Source of the DNA: an uncultured Bacteroidales bacterium
GTDB taxonomy: Bacteria; Bacteroidota; Bacteroidia; Bacteroidales; UBA932
DNA: 55,610 bases
Reading direction: 5' to 3'
Assembly: GCA_947367315.1 (NCBI GenBank)
Contig: CANBDX010000004.1
Location: forward strand, 1-55,610
Shown: positions 8,951 through 16,567 of the stretch, in pieces
Position numbering within the stretch: the stretch's first letter is position 1
How the letters are laid out: each line of letters begins with the position of its first letter
The notes under the pieces: model-generated
Seen by the model: only the letters and a program-made list of their open reading frames with translations
Told to the model about the DNA's origin: nothing
The model's database searches: none
Translations under genes and position numbers: made by a program

Positions 8951-10024
8951 ATGGAAGAAATAATTGCTCCTATTGACAAGAATCTTATCAAGGCAGAGCT
9001 TACATCCGCAAAAAAGCTCAGAAATACAAATAAGGGAAACAATGAGATTTACGTAGTGAATCATCATGATTCCCCTAACATCATGCTGGAAATAGGCCGA
9101 ATAAGGGAAGTGGCCTTCCGTGATTCGGGAGGAGGATGCGGACTGTCGATCGACATTGACGATTTCGACACGATGGAAAATCCTTACCAGCAGCTTATAG
9201 TATGGGATCCGGATGCCGAGGCCATCCTCGGAGGCTACAGATATATCTTCGGATCAGATGCGACATTTACAGAAGACGGGCAGCCTTACCTTGCAACTTC
9301 GCATCAGTTCAGATTCTCAGAGAAGTTCATAAAGGAATATCTTCCTCACACTCTGGAACTGGGACGCAGTTTCGTTGCTCCAGAATACCAGAGTTCAAAG
9401 GCAGGCGCTAAATCCCTGTTCGCACTTGACAATCTTTGGGACGGAATATGCGCCGTGATGATGGAGAAGCCGGAGATGAAATACTTCTTCGGAAAGATGA
9501 CCATCTATCCGACATATAACCGTGAAGCCAGAGACCTCATCCTGAACTTCCTTGAGTCACATTACGGAGACCCGGACGAACTTGTAAGGCCATATGAGCC
9601 GATCAGGCTTACAACGGATCAGGAATATCTGGACAGCATCATCGACAAAAGCCTGACCTTCAAGGAAAGCTACAAGATCCTGAATGCAGAGGTAAGGAAG
9701 CATGGAGTGAACATTCCGCCTCTCGTTAATGCATACATGAGCCTCTCCCCTACACTCAAGATGTTCGGAGGATGCGTAAACCACGAGCTCAACATGATCG
9801 AAGACTACGGAATCCTCATCTCCTTCGACGAAATGTATGAAGAGAAAAAGGCAAGGCACCTTGATTCATATCTCAACGAAAAGATGGGCATCATCAAGAG
9901 CAAGTTCCCTCAATTCTTTGAAGATATGGGAGACAATCTCAGAGTGATGATCCTTCAGAGACGAGAAAGGATCCAGGCCAGAAAAGCAGAGAAGCTGCAG
10001 AAGAGAATGGCCAAAAGAAAATAA
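8951..10024 (+). CDS. glsB: OlsB/GNAT-type N-acyltransferase, probable GlsB of glycine-lipid synthesis
   Basis: The 357-residue protein resembles the OlsB/hemolysin-type GNAT acyltransferases: an N-terminal half reading IGRIREVAFRDSGGGCG, then QLIVWDPDAEAILGGYRY and LGRSFVAPEYQS, the three blocks of this family. GlsB N-acylates glycine with a 3-hydroxy fatty acid, the first step of glycine-lipid (including commendamide-like) synthesis in Bacteroides. The start at 8951 lies 11 bases after the upstream gene's stop and gives the usual family length; a longer in-frame extension to 8612 would run inside the glsA-like gene and was discarded. The C-terminus ends in a lysine/arginine-rich tail. Confidence 0.78.
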   Translation: MEEIIAPIDKNLIKAELTSAKKLRNTNKGNNEIYVVNHHDSPNIMLEIGRIREVAFRDSGGGCGLSIDIDDFDTMENPYQQLIVWDPDAEAILGGYRYIFGSDATFTEDGQPYLATSHQFRFSEKFIKEYLPHTLELGRSFVAPEYQSSKAGAKSLFALDNLWDGICAVMMEKPEMKYFFGKMTIYPTYNREARDLILNFLESHYGDPDELVRPYEPIRLTTDQEYLDSIIDKSLTFKESYKILNAEVRKHGVNIPPLVNAYMSLSPTLKMFGGCVNHELNMIEDYGILISFDEMYEEKKARHLDSYLNEKMGIIKSKFPQFFEDMGDNLRVMILQRRERIQARKAEKLQKRMAKRK

Positions 10025-10046
10025 TATGAACAGAGGCTGACCTTGA

Positions 10047-10220
10047 TGTGACCCCCAAAAGTTGGACGGTTTAACATTATTAAGAGGCGCTCTTAGATTG
10101 GAATAAAGCTCGGTATTGCACCGGGCTTTTTCCATTTAATCTCAGTTTGATGCTATCATTGTTGCAATAGTGTATAAGCATACGACGAAGTACATATTGT
10201 TCCATCTCACGCCATCGCAA
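10047..10220 (-). mobile_element. IS3-family relic: 3' end of an element
   Basis: On the minus strand a 45-residue transposase C-terminus (10080-10217) is followed by an end that reads, on the plus strand, TGTGACCCCCAAAAGTTGG from 10047. This is the terminal-repeat style of IS3-family elements. The remainder of the element is absent: the 45 bases between 10220 and the LytTR gene show no transposase sequence. It marks the left border of the LytTR/acyl cassette. Confidence 0.7.
10080..10217 (-). pseudogene. IS3-family transposase (OrfB) C-terminal fragment
   Basis: The minus-strand reading frame encodes 45 residues, including MLIHYCNNDSIKLRLNGKSP and then VQYRALFQSK before a TAA stop at 10080. 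This matches the C-terminal end of IS3-family OrfB (the Y-I-x-x-Y-N-x-x-R-x-x-x-x-L-x-G-x-x-P-x-x-Y-R region). The catalytic DDE domain is missing, so it is a dead fragment. Confidence 0.75.
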
Positions 10221-10265
10221 CAAAAATAGCAGATAATTTGTAGCTATGACAGTCATATACTAACA

Positions 10266-11057
10266 TTAGAGTATCTTAGACATGTGATGATACTTGTTTC
10301 TTGACACAGGCACCACGATACCGGAAAAATCCAGTTCAGCAGCGTAGGGCTCATTGACATCTTTTCTAAGCGCTATGATATGGGAGGGATTGACAAAATA
10401 TGATTTATGGCATCTGAAAAGTCCGAAGCGGTCTGCAATAGGAGTAATTGCAAGCATGCTAGTACGCAAGGTGTAATCCTTAACTACATTACCTTCAGTA
10501 TAAAATACTGTAATATAATTCTCATTAGCCTTTATGTAAAGAATAGCATCTTTGAGAACAACAATCTTCACCTGGCCGTTTTTATCTGTAAATTTTACTG
10601 ACTCTATTTCCCGGACATTTGATGTATTTAATGATATGATCACAAAAACAGCTGTTATACCTCCGTATGGAACAATCAATATCAGGAAAGTATATTGGAG
10701 AGAAATTGCCAGATTGAAGAAATATGACCCTTCACCGCTCATTAGAGTCAGATATAAGGCCACGAAGAATGTCATGCCTGCCAGCTCAACAATTATCCAA
10801 CCGATAAATTGCCATAAATTGTTGCATAGATACTTGCGCAATGCATAGAATATACTTCGGCTGATAATGAGGAAGACCAGCATAATACACATCATGATGG
10901 TCACATTGAAAACGAATAACGACCTTCCCATGTTAAGCGCTTCCGGATTTCCAAAAGGGCGGTATACTCCCATTATAATAAAAAACATTACTGGGGTGAG
11001 CACTACGTACCAGAGCTGGGTAGGGTATTTTCTAAATATTTCAGGAAGCGTCTTCAT
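10266..11057 (-). CDS. Membrane-anchored LytTR DNA-binding regulator
   Basis: The 263-residue protein has about four transmembrane helices in residues 15-150, then a LytTR domain (about 160-263) with VLKDAILYIKANENYITVFY and FRCHKSYFVNP, the conserved core of that DNA-binding fold. There is no receiver domain, so it is a one-component, membrane-tethered regulator rather than a response regulator. It is divergent from the operon at 11207-15384, and the intervening region holds repeated elements that are candidate binding sites. It most likely controls that operon and itself. The signal sensed by the membrane part is unknown. Confidence 0.85.
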   Translation of the reverse strand: MKTLPEIFRKYPTQLWYVVLTPVMFFIIMGVYRPFGNPEALNMGRSLFVFNVTIMMCIMLVFLIISRSIFYALRKYLCNNLWQFIGWIIVELAGMTFFVALYLTLMSGEGSYFFNLAISLQYTFLILIVPYGGITAVFVIISLNTSNVREIESVKFTDKNGQVKIVVLKDAILYIKANENYITVFYTEGNVVKDYTLRTSMLAITPIADRFGLFRCHKSYFVNPSHIIALRKDVNEPYAAELDFSGIVVPVSRNKYHHMSKIL

Positions 11058-11060
11058 ATC

Positions 11061-11189
11061 TTGACGAAATTCTTAAACACAATATTTTGTCACTCAAAAT
11101 TACATTTAATCACAAATATAGTAATTTCGTCACAAACAAATACCTATAGTCAAGTAATTTGTCACGTATATGCCACTTTCGTAACTTTG
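11061..11189. promoter_or_regulatory. Divergent control region: candidate LytTR repeats and promoters
   Basis: Related elements with a TNAC/TCAC core recur on the plus strand: TATTTTGTCAC ending 11093, AATCAC ending 11113, GTAATTTCGTCAC ending 11133 and GTAATTTGTCAC ending 11165; an inverted copy TTGACGAAATT is at 11061-11071. Spacings are 20, 20 and 32 bases, i.e. near two, two and three helical turns, as expected for LytTR proteins, which bind direct repeats about 21 bases apart. A plus -7 box TAACTTTG is at 11182-11189; minus boxes TATATTTG (11113-11120) and TAATTTTG (11095-11102) face the regulator gene. The function of the repeats is inferred. Confidence 0.55.
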
Positions 11190-11206
11190 CATCAAATTAT
11201 TACATC

Positions 11207-12052
11207 ATGAAATTGCTTTACACAATTTTAATTGCAGCGCTACAATTCACATCTGTAGACAATGATTTCAAACACGGTAATGACTACAACAAATGTCTTG
11301 AATCACTTCAACAGATGTACTCGGATGCGCAACCTGGAAAAGAAAAAGCGGAAGTGCTTTGGCGAATGTCTCGGGTTTACCTCGTACTGGGAGAAGAGGA
11401 AGCCGATGTATCCAGGAAACGTGCTCTTTATAACAAAGGTATAGAGCAGGCCTTATCCGGCATTAAGGAGGATCCGTCAAACCAAAACTGCTATATGTGG
11501 CATTGTGCTAATATTGGAAGAAATTGTCAGACGGAATCTCTTATGGAACAGGCTTCTGCCGTGCCGCAGATGACTGAAGACCTGACTATGATTCTGGACA
11601 ACTTAGGTGAATCCGACTGTTCTGAAGCCTGGCAGGCTCTTTCAGAAATTTACTGGAATCATCCCTTCAAGTCCGACAATGCCGCTATCAACTTTGCAAG
11701 AAAAGCTGCGGTCAGTATTCCATCGGATGAATTGCGGATTTCAACATATTCATATCTTGCGGAACTCCTATACAAGAGGAATTGGAGCAGATCGAAACGT
11801 ACGTCAGAGGCAAGGTCAAATTCATCATCATTTAAGAAGAAATATGATTCCGTCATAACCCGATATTCGTATTATGACGGTGCCGATGAAATAATGCCAT
11901 GGTGCAGTTCCGCTTTAAGTTCTATGTCAGACAAGGAAGAGGGTGATGCTATTATTGCATTTGCAAAATCGAGATATGAAAATCAGGGAAATCGCACGCA
12001 CATTGATGAGGAGGACTACAAGAAACTATTAAAAATGATTAAATTCAAATAA
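11207..12052 (+). CDS. TPR-like protein of unknown function, first gene of acyl cassette
   Basis: The 281-residue protein begins with a short hydrophobic stretch (MKLLYTILIAALQFTS) that may be a signal peptide, then a mostly helical sequence with TPR-like periodicity (ALYNKGIEQALSGIKEDPSN; NFARKAAVSIPSDELRIST). The start at 11207 was preferred over an in-frame ATG at 11159 because the latter precedes the -7 box at 11182-11189. It is eight bases from the condensation-domain gene and clearly in the same operon. No enzymatic motif is seen. Its role may be scaffolding or envelope-side sensing, which is speculation. Confidence 0.72.
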   Translation: MKLLYTILIAALQFTSVDNDFKHGNDYNKCLESLQQMYSDAQPGKEKAEVLWRMSRVYLVLGEEEADVSRKRALYNKGIEQALSGIKEDPSNQNCYMWHCANIGRNCQTESLMEQASAVPQMTEDLTMILDNLGESDCSEAWQALSEIYWNHPFKSDNAAINFARKAAVSIPSDELRISTYSYLAELLYKRNWSRSKRTSEARSNSSSFKKKYDSVITRYSYYDGADEIMPWCSSALSSMSDKEEGDAIIAFAKSRYENQGNRTHIDEEDYKKLLKMIKFK

Positions 12053-12059
12053 TATAGAT

Positions 12060-13412
12060 ATGACGAATAAGACCTTATACCAATTCAACTATTCACAAGA
12101 CATCGTTCATCTTCAGACACAATACTCTCTATTTAACAGGGTGTCGAATATCATCTTCTCAGTTACGTTCGATGATGGATTCGAGGAGACTATTATGACT
12201 GAAGCAATCAGGGTGTTGATAGAAAGAAACGACTGCCTGAGGCTGAAATTCGTAAAGAATGGCAAGATGACCATGCAATATTTCGAGGATGCAAGGATTA
12301 TCGGTGCAATTCCAGTATTGAAATTCAGTACTAATGGCCAGATGAATGCATTCATACGTAGATTCCGCAGGAAAGCGATCAATGTCAGCAAAGGAGAGAC
12401 TTTAAAAGTCGTATTTGCCACGACGCCCGCAGGAGAAAAGATGCTTCTTGTCAAGATCAGCCACATGGTAGCCGATACGTACGGAATAGGCGTACTGGTA
12501 AACGATCTTAATGCGATTTATAAAGCTCTAAAAAACGGCACTCCCCTCCCTGATGCACCCGGAAAATTTGAAGATATCCTACGCAACGACACAAAATACA
12601 GAGCAGACGTATCTGCTATAGATAGGGACAGAGAATTCTTCAAGGAATATTATCAGGAAAGGCATCCGGACAGGCCTCTATATTGCGGAATTCACGGCAA
12701 TACCAGTGACCACTGGCTCAAACTGAAAAGAAAAGGTGCGATATCCCTACCATATTTCTTTATAAAGTGCGACACAGAAGGGTACAGATTCGTTATTCCT
12801 GCAGCAATAACCGAAAAGGTTGCTCAATGGTGTATTACCCATAATATATCCATGAACTCGTTCTTCTTCTACACTTGTGCAATTGCATGCTCACTTAGAA
12901 ACGATAAGGCCAGATATCAGCTTCCATTGGAACTGCTGAATTGCAGGGGTACCCTTGCAGACAGGAAAGCTGCCGGAACCAAGGTACAGAGTCTGAGCGT
13001 GTATACAACTATCGATTATGAAAAGTCATTCAATGAGAATATCATTGCGTTTGCTGCAGAACAGAATGAATTGTACAGGCATACAAGACTTACCTATCTG
13101 GAAATCCAGGATATAGAGCACCAGTTGTGGAATTATTCGATGCTAAGCCAGATAACGAACTTCTGCTTCTCATTTATTCCTTTTACAATGCCGGAAGGAA
13201 TGCATATGCAGGTCTATTCAAACGGAAAGGGTGCTTTGCCGGCATATATAGCTCTGATGCATGATATAAAGACCAATGAAATCTATGTCAATTATGATAT
13301 TCAGAAACAAATGTGTACGCCTGTCCAACTTGTTGAATTCCAGAATATATACATTAATGTCATAGAAACAGTTCTTAATACACCGGAAACCGGACTAAAT
13401 AAATTATTCTAG
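12060..13412 (+). CDS. Stand-alone condensation-domain (NRPS C-like) acyltransferase
   Basis: This 450-residue protein has the two-lobed fold pattern of NRPS condensation domains/CoA-dependent acyltransferases. The active-site segment near residues 132-140 is ISHMVADTYG: it keeps the second His and the Asp of HHxxxDG, but the first His is Ser and the Gly is Thr. A later region FCFSFIPF resembles the C-domain floor or bridge strands. It probably uses an acyl thioester on the carrier protein at 15148 as donor and an amine or hydroxyl as acceptor. It is not part of a multidomain NRPS. Gene order C, ligase, carrier is tight: two bases separate it from the ligase. Confidence 0.78.
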   Translation: MTNKTLYQFNYSQDIVHLQTQYSLFNRVSNIIFSVTFDDGFEETIMTEAIRVLIERNDCLRLKFVKNGKMTMQYFEDARIIGAIPVLKFSTNGQMNAFIRRFRRKAINVSKGETLKVVFATTPAGEKMLLVKISHMVADTYGIGVLVNDLNAIYKALKNGTPLPDAPGKFEDILRNDTKYRADVSAIDRDREFFKEYYQERHPDRPLYCGIHGNTSDHWLKLKRKGAISLPYFFIKCDTEGYRFVIPAAITEKVAQWCITHNISMNSFFFYTCAIACSLRNDKARYQLPLELLNCRGTLADRKAAGTKVQSLSVYTTIDYEKSFNENIIAFAAEQNELYRHTRLTYLEIQDIEHQLWNYSMLSQITNFCFSFIPFTMPEGMHMQVYSNGKGALPAYIALMHDIKTNEIYVNYDIQKQMCTPVQLVEFQNIYINVIETVLNTPETGLNKLF

Positions 13413-13414
13413 CC

Positions 13415-15145
13415 ATGAGATACCGTACTGAACGCGAAATCCAGTCAAAAAGTCTACTCAAGGAGGGGGACTACTTGAGCATCAGGGAGATGCTTAAAAG
13501 GATTAACAGGCTGATTCCAGATAAGAAGATACTGGCTGAACTTGATTCAGAAAACAATATAGTATATCATACAGCTTCGGATATATACGAAGAAGTTATG
13601 AATCTTGGTGAGGGAATGCTTGAAGTCGGATTGAAAGACGCTCATATAGCTATAGTATCTGAAAACTGCTATAGATATGTGATTGCTGACATTTGTATTT
13701 CGAGTGGAGTCGGAGTCGTCACTCCGGTCGATGTCAATGCACCGGTACAGCTGATGGCGACATTATTGGAGAAATGCGACGCAGATGCCGTTATCTGCGG
13801 AGCCGAACAGATTGATACAATAAGAGAAGTACAGCAGTATTGTCCTAGACTGAAGGAAATAATCACTATGGACAGGAAAGTTGAAGGATACTGCAGTTAT
13901 GATGAACTGGTCGAAGCAGGAAAGAAGCGCACTGATAATAGTATTTATAGAAATATCATACTAGACCTCGAGTCTCCAGCAAAGATACTTTTTACAAGCG
14001 GTACAACCGGAGCGAATAAAGGGGTTGTCCTTTCAAATGCCAATCTGACCGCAAATATGATAAATTGTATCGATTCGATCACGACAAGAGGTGATAATAC
14101 TTCCATGAGCATACTCCCTATGCACCATGCAACGGAAATCAACACTCATATCATGACACGAATAGGTTGTGGAAGACTCACATACATTAGCGGTAATATG
14201 CGTCACATGATGAGGAACATCAAGATATTCCAACCAGACGTAGTTACCATAGTACCTATGATTGCGAATGCCTTTTACAGGAATATCATGAATGGTGTCA
14301 GGAAGGCTGGCAAAGAAGAAAAGCTCAAGAAGGGAATAAAGCTATGCAAGATGTTCGATAAATTCGGAATAGACATCACACATAAGATATTTTCTGACGT
14401 CTACATGCCATTTGGAGGGAAGATGAATCAGATTGTATGCGGAGGTTCAATGCTCAATCCTGTGACTATCAAAGGACTTGGAGATCTCGGTATAAAGGTG
14501 GAAAACGGTTACGGAATCACAGAATGCGGTCCGTTGATATCTCTGAATTCAGATACATTATCCGAGCACCTGAGCGTCGGACACGCATGCCCGGGACTGA
14601 AGGTCAAGCTCGCCAACACTGATGAAAACGGTATCGGAGAACTCTGCGTTAAAGGCAAGAGCGTATTCAAGGAATATTACAAGGATCCTGCTGCCACAGC
14701 TGCCGTATTCGATGATGAAGGCTATTTCAACACAGGAGACAGCGCCTGGATAGACAGTACCGGAAAGATATTCCTTGTCGGCAGAAAGAAGAATACCATA
14801 GTCCTTGAAAACGGCAAGAATGTGTGTCCTGAGGAGATTGAGAATGTCATCGAATCCCGTATGGACTTTGCAAATGATATTGTCGTCTATCAGGCAGAAT
14901 ATTTCAATGGAAATACTTCCCGCCAAATTATATGCGCAGGTATATTTATAAGTGACGAGTCCCTTCGTGCAGACAGGAAGACTATAACAGATTGCATGGA
15001 GAGAATCAACAATGAACTCCCTAATTATAAGAAGATAGAATATGTTGAACTGCCAGAAACGGAATATGAAAAGACTTCCACGAGGAAAATCAAAAGAGAT
15101 TCTCTTCCAGCGATGTGTTCCGGCAAGGGCATAATACTTATGTAG
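13415..15145 (+). CDS. Acyl-AMP ligase (ANL superfamily), FadD/FAAL-like
   Basis: The 576-residue adenylate-forming enzyme has all core ANL motifs: FTSGTTGANKG near residue 192, NGYGITECGP near 365, FNTGDSAWID near 440, GRKKNTIVLENGKNVCPEEI near 455, and STRKIKRD with the catalytic Lys near 560. The GRKKN and LPMHHATE segments resemble long-chain acyl ligases more than amino-acid-activating NRPS domains. It likely activates a carboxylic acid and loads the carrier protein encoded two bases downstream. The substrate (fatty acid or other acid) cannot be read. Its placement between a condensation protein and a carrier is the main clue. Confidence 0.85.
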   Translation: MRYRTEREIQSKSLLKEGDYLSIREMLKRINRLIPDKKILAELDSENNIVYHTASDIYEEVMNLGEGMLEVGLKDAHIAIVSENCYRYVIADICISSGVGVVTPVDVNAPVQLMATLLEKCDADAVICGAEQIDTIREVQQYCPRLKEIITMDRKVEGYCSYDELVEAGKKRTDNSIYRNIILDLESPAKILFTSGTTGANKGVVLSNANLTANMINCIDSITTRGDNTSMSILPMHHATEINTHIMTRIGCGRLTYISGNMRHMMRNIKIFQPDVVTIVPMIANAFYRNIMNGVRKAGKEEKLKKGIKLCKMFDKFGIDITHKIFSDVYMPFGGKMNQIVCGGSMLNPVTIKGLGDLGIKVENGYGITECGPLISLNSDTLSEHLSVGHACPGLKVKLANTDENGIGELCVKGKSVFKEYYKDPAATAAVFDDEGYFNTGDSAWIDSTGKIFLVGRKKNTIVLENGKNVCPEEIENVIESRMDFANDIVVYQAEYFNGNTSRQIICAGIFISDESLRADRKTITDCMERINNELPNYKKIEYVELPETEYEKTSTRKIKRDSLPAMCSGKGIILM

Positions 15146-15147
15146 AT

Positions 15148-15384
15148 ATGACAACCAAGACAGAAATACTTGACATACTTCAGAATTATATAGAGGTACC
15201 GCTCGGAGAAATCGCGACCGATATGCCCTTTAAGACTGTTGCCAGCATAGATTCGTTTATGCTTATAGAACTTATAGCAGCAATTGAAGATAATTTCGGA
15301 CTTACTATACCAAATTCCGATCTCCAATCATTCAAGACTATAGACGACATAATATCATATGTAGAAAACAAGAAATCTGTATAG
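15148..15384 (+). CDS. Acyl/peptidyl carrier protein
   Basis: The 78-residue acidic protein has the carrier-protein fold pattern and the phosphopantetheine attachment motif IDSFMLIEL with Ser36 as the predicted attachment site (family consensus DSL/DSF). The start at 15148 lies two bases after the ligase stop and gives the standard carrier length; an upstream in-frame ATG at 15115 would overlap the ligase. It is the last gene of the operon. No phosphopantetheinyl transferase is in the window, so a host enzyme must activate it. Confidence 0.88.
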   Translation: MTTKTEILDILQNYIEVPLGEIATDMPFKTVASIDSFMLIELIAAIEDNFGLTIPNSDLQSFKTIDDIISYVENKKSV

Positions 15385-15446
15385 CCTGGATTCATATTTC
15401 CGGAATGACACAATATACCCGTTGCTTTCCTTTTCAGTATTGATTA

Positions 15447-15557
15447 CACTAGTGTCCCGTTAAGGGACTGTTAAAAGTTTATAATTATTTTATTTTTAGT
15501 TAATTACAAAGGTTTTTTCGTGTACACGACTTGAATCGTAACTTTGGGCTGACCATT
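15447..15557 (+). mobile_element. IS4-family relic: one end and promoter region only
   Basis: From 15447 the sequence reads CACTAGTGTCCCGTTAA and then remains alignable by eye over about 110 bases with the inward sequence of the IS4 end at 330: shared blocks include TTAAAAGTT, TTAGTTA, TTACA, AGGTTTTT and a -7 box (TAACTTTG here, TATCTTTG there). The transposase gene that should follow is missing. It is therefore a truncated end of a related element, and it marks the right border of the LytTR/acyl cassette. Confidence 0.65.
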
Positions 15558-15634
15558 ATTAGTCACCCTCTTTTTGTGTCGAGTGCTTGCGAGATTATAA
15601 TGTCACCTTCGGGTCAGCCTCCTGTTTATAATCT
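15547..15634. repeat. Nested inverted repeats, possible terminator of the minus-strand operon
   Basis: GGCTGACC at 15547-15554 is repeated inverted as GGTCAGCC at 15612-15619, and AGATTATAA (15592-15600) pairs with TTATAATCT (15626-15634). Inside lies an imperfect TTCG-capped hairpin (TCACC TTCG GGTCA). The right arm overlaps the last codons of the lipoprotein gene. The structure could end transcription from either side; there is no clean U-tract. Confidence 0.45.
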
Positions 15635-16567
15635 TGCATTTATACGCTTGCGCATCGCATCAGAAAGTGTAGGCATATTGTTGTCAGCATCGGAACGGTC
15701 AAGCCATTCAAGGGCAAGTGCATAATCCCCAAGCATATAGCAGGCGACTGCGATATTGTACTCGGCGCATGCCTTCTTCATTATGTCTGAAGTGTCAAGC
15801 AGCCCCAGCCATATGTCTATAGCAGCCTTCCATTCGTACTGATTGGCAAGATAAAGCGCCTCATACCATTTCTGTGAGTCATAGTAGGCAATGGAATACT
15901 GTTCATGCTTCCATTGTGCCTTGAAAGCTTCCGCCACATTCCTGCCTGCCTGGAAAGCAGCCTCCGGAAGTGCAGCATATGCTTCCTTCAGGATCTCTGA
16001 AGACGAGAGTTTTCCGTTGGAATATATATAAGGTGTTGCAGTGCTTACACCGCCGAAAGCAATAACCTTATCTTCCTTATTCATGGCATCGTAGCAATAC
16101 AGATGCAATTTATACTGTATTCCTCCCGAACTGACATATGAAGAATCCGCAGAAGAAGCAGAAGTCACCTTGGTCGCCCCTGAAACGTTCATCTGGCCTA
16201 ACTGCGGCAATCCAAAAAGAAACACCACATCAGCCCCGGTAGTCATCAGATAATTGAACATCGAGTCTCTTGAAGCATAATCCGCATCCTGACGTGACGG
16301 GACCTCATAAAGTCCGATACTGCCATCTCCGGTCCCATAATCCTGCTCAAGGGCATATGCAAATCCTTCAGCCATCGCTCCGTTGAACCTGGAAGCAACG
16401 GAATCATTGTCTGAAACATACACGACGGAGACAATCTTTCCGGCCAGGTCTACTCCTGACTTTGAAGGATAACGCATCTCAATCTGTACGGCATATCTGC
16501 TCGGACCGCATGCACACGCAATCAAAGCAATAGCGACTGATGCAAGAATATTTCGGACACTCATCAT
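15626..16567 (-). CDS. DUF6340-like lipoprotein
   Basis: The 313-residue protein begins with a lipoprotein signal peptide (NILASVAIALIACACG, lipobox cysteine near residue 18 or 20). The body resembles the Bacteroidetes DUF6340 lipoproteins: an early VSVVYVSDNDS-type strand, the middle DVVFLFGLPQL segment, and a C-terminal helical TPR-like part (YEWKAAIDIWLGLLD; YNIAVACYMLGDYALALEWL). The function is unknown; it is probably anchored in the outer or inner membrane facing the periplasm. It overlaps rimO by four bases and ends the minus-strand run from nusB. Confidence 0.78.
   Translation of the reverse strand: MMSVRNILASVAIALIACACGPSRYAVQIEMRYPSKSGVDLAGKIVSVVYVSDNDSVASRFNGAMAEGFAYALEQDYGTGDGSIGLYEVPSRQDADYASRDSMFNYLMTTGADVVFLFGLPQLGQMNVSGATKVTSASSADSSYVSSGGIQYKLHLYCYDAMNKEDKVIAFGGVSTATPYIYSNGKLSSSEILKEAYAALPEAAFQAGRNVAEAFKAQWKHEQYSIAYYDSQKWYEALYLANQYEWKAAIDIWLGLLDTSDIMKKACAEYNIAVACYMLGDYALALEWLDRSDADNNMPTLSDAMRKRINARL

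Noticed and set aside
9866..10135. Minus-strand reading frame crossing the IS3 relic into glsB
   Set aside because: The real transposase tail is in a neighbouring frame and stops at 10080; this frame is a shadow.
13415..15145. Reading the ligase as an amino-acid-activating NRPS adenylation domain
   Set aside because: Motifs around GRKKN and the HH-containing A4 region look like long-chain acyl ligases, and no NRPS-type specificity pocket could be assigned by eye.
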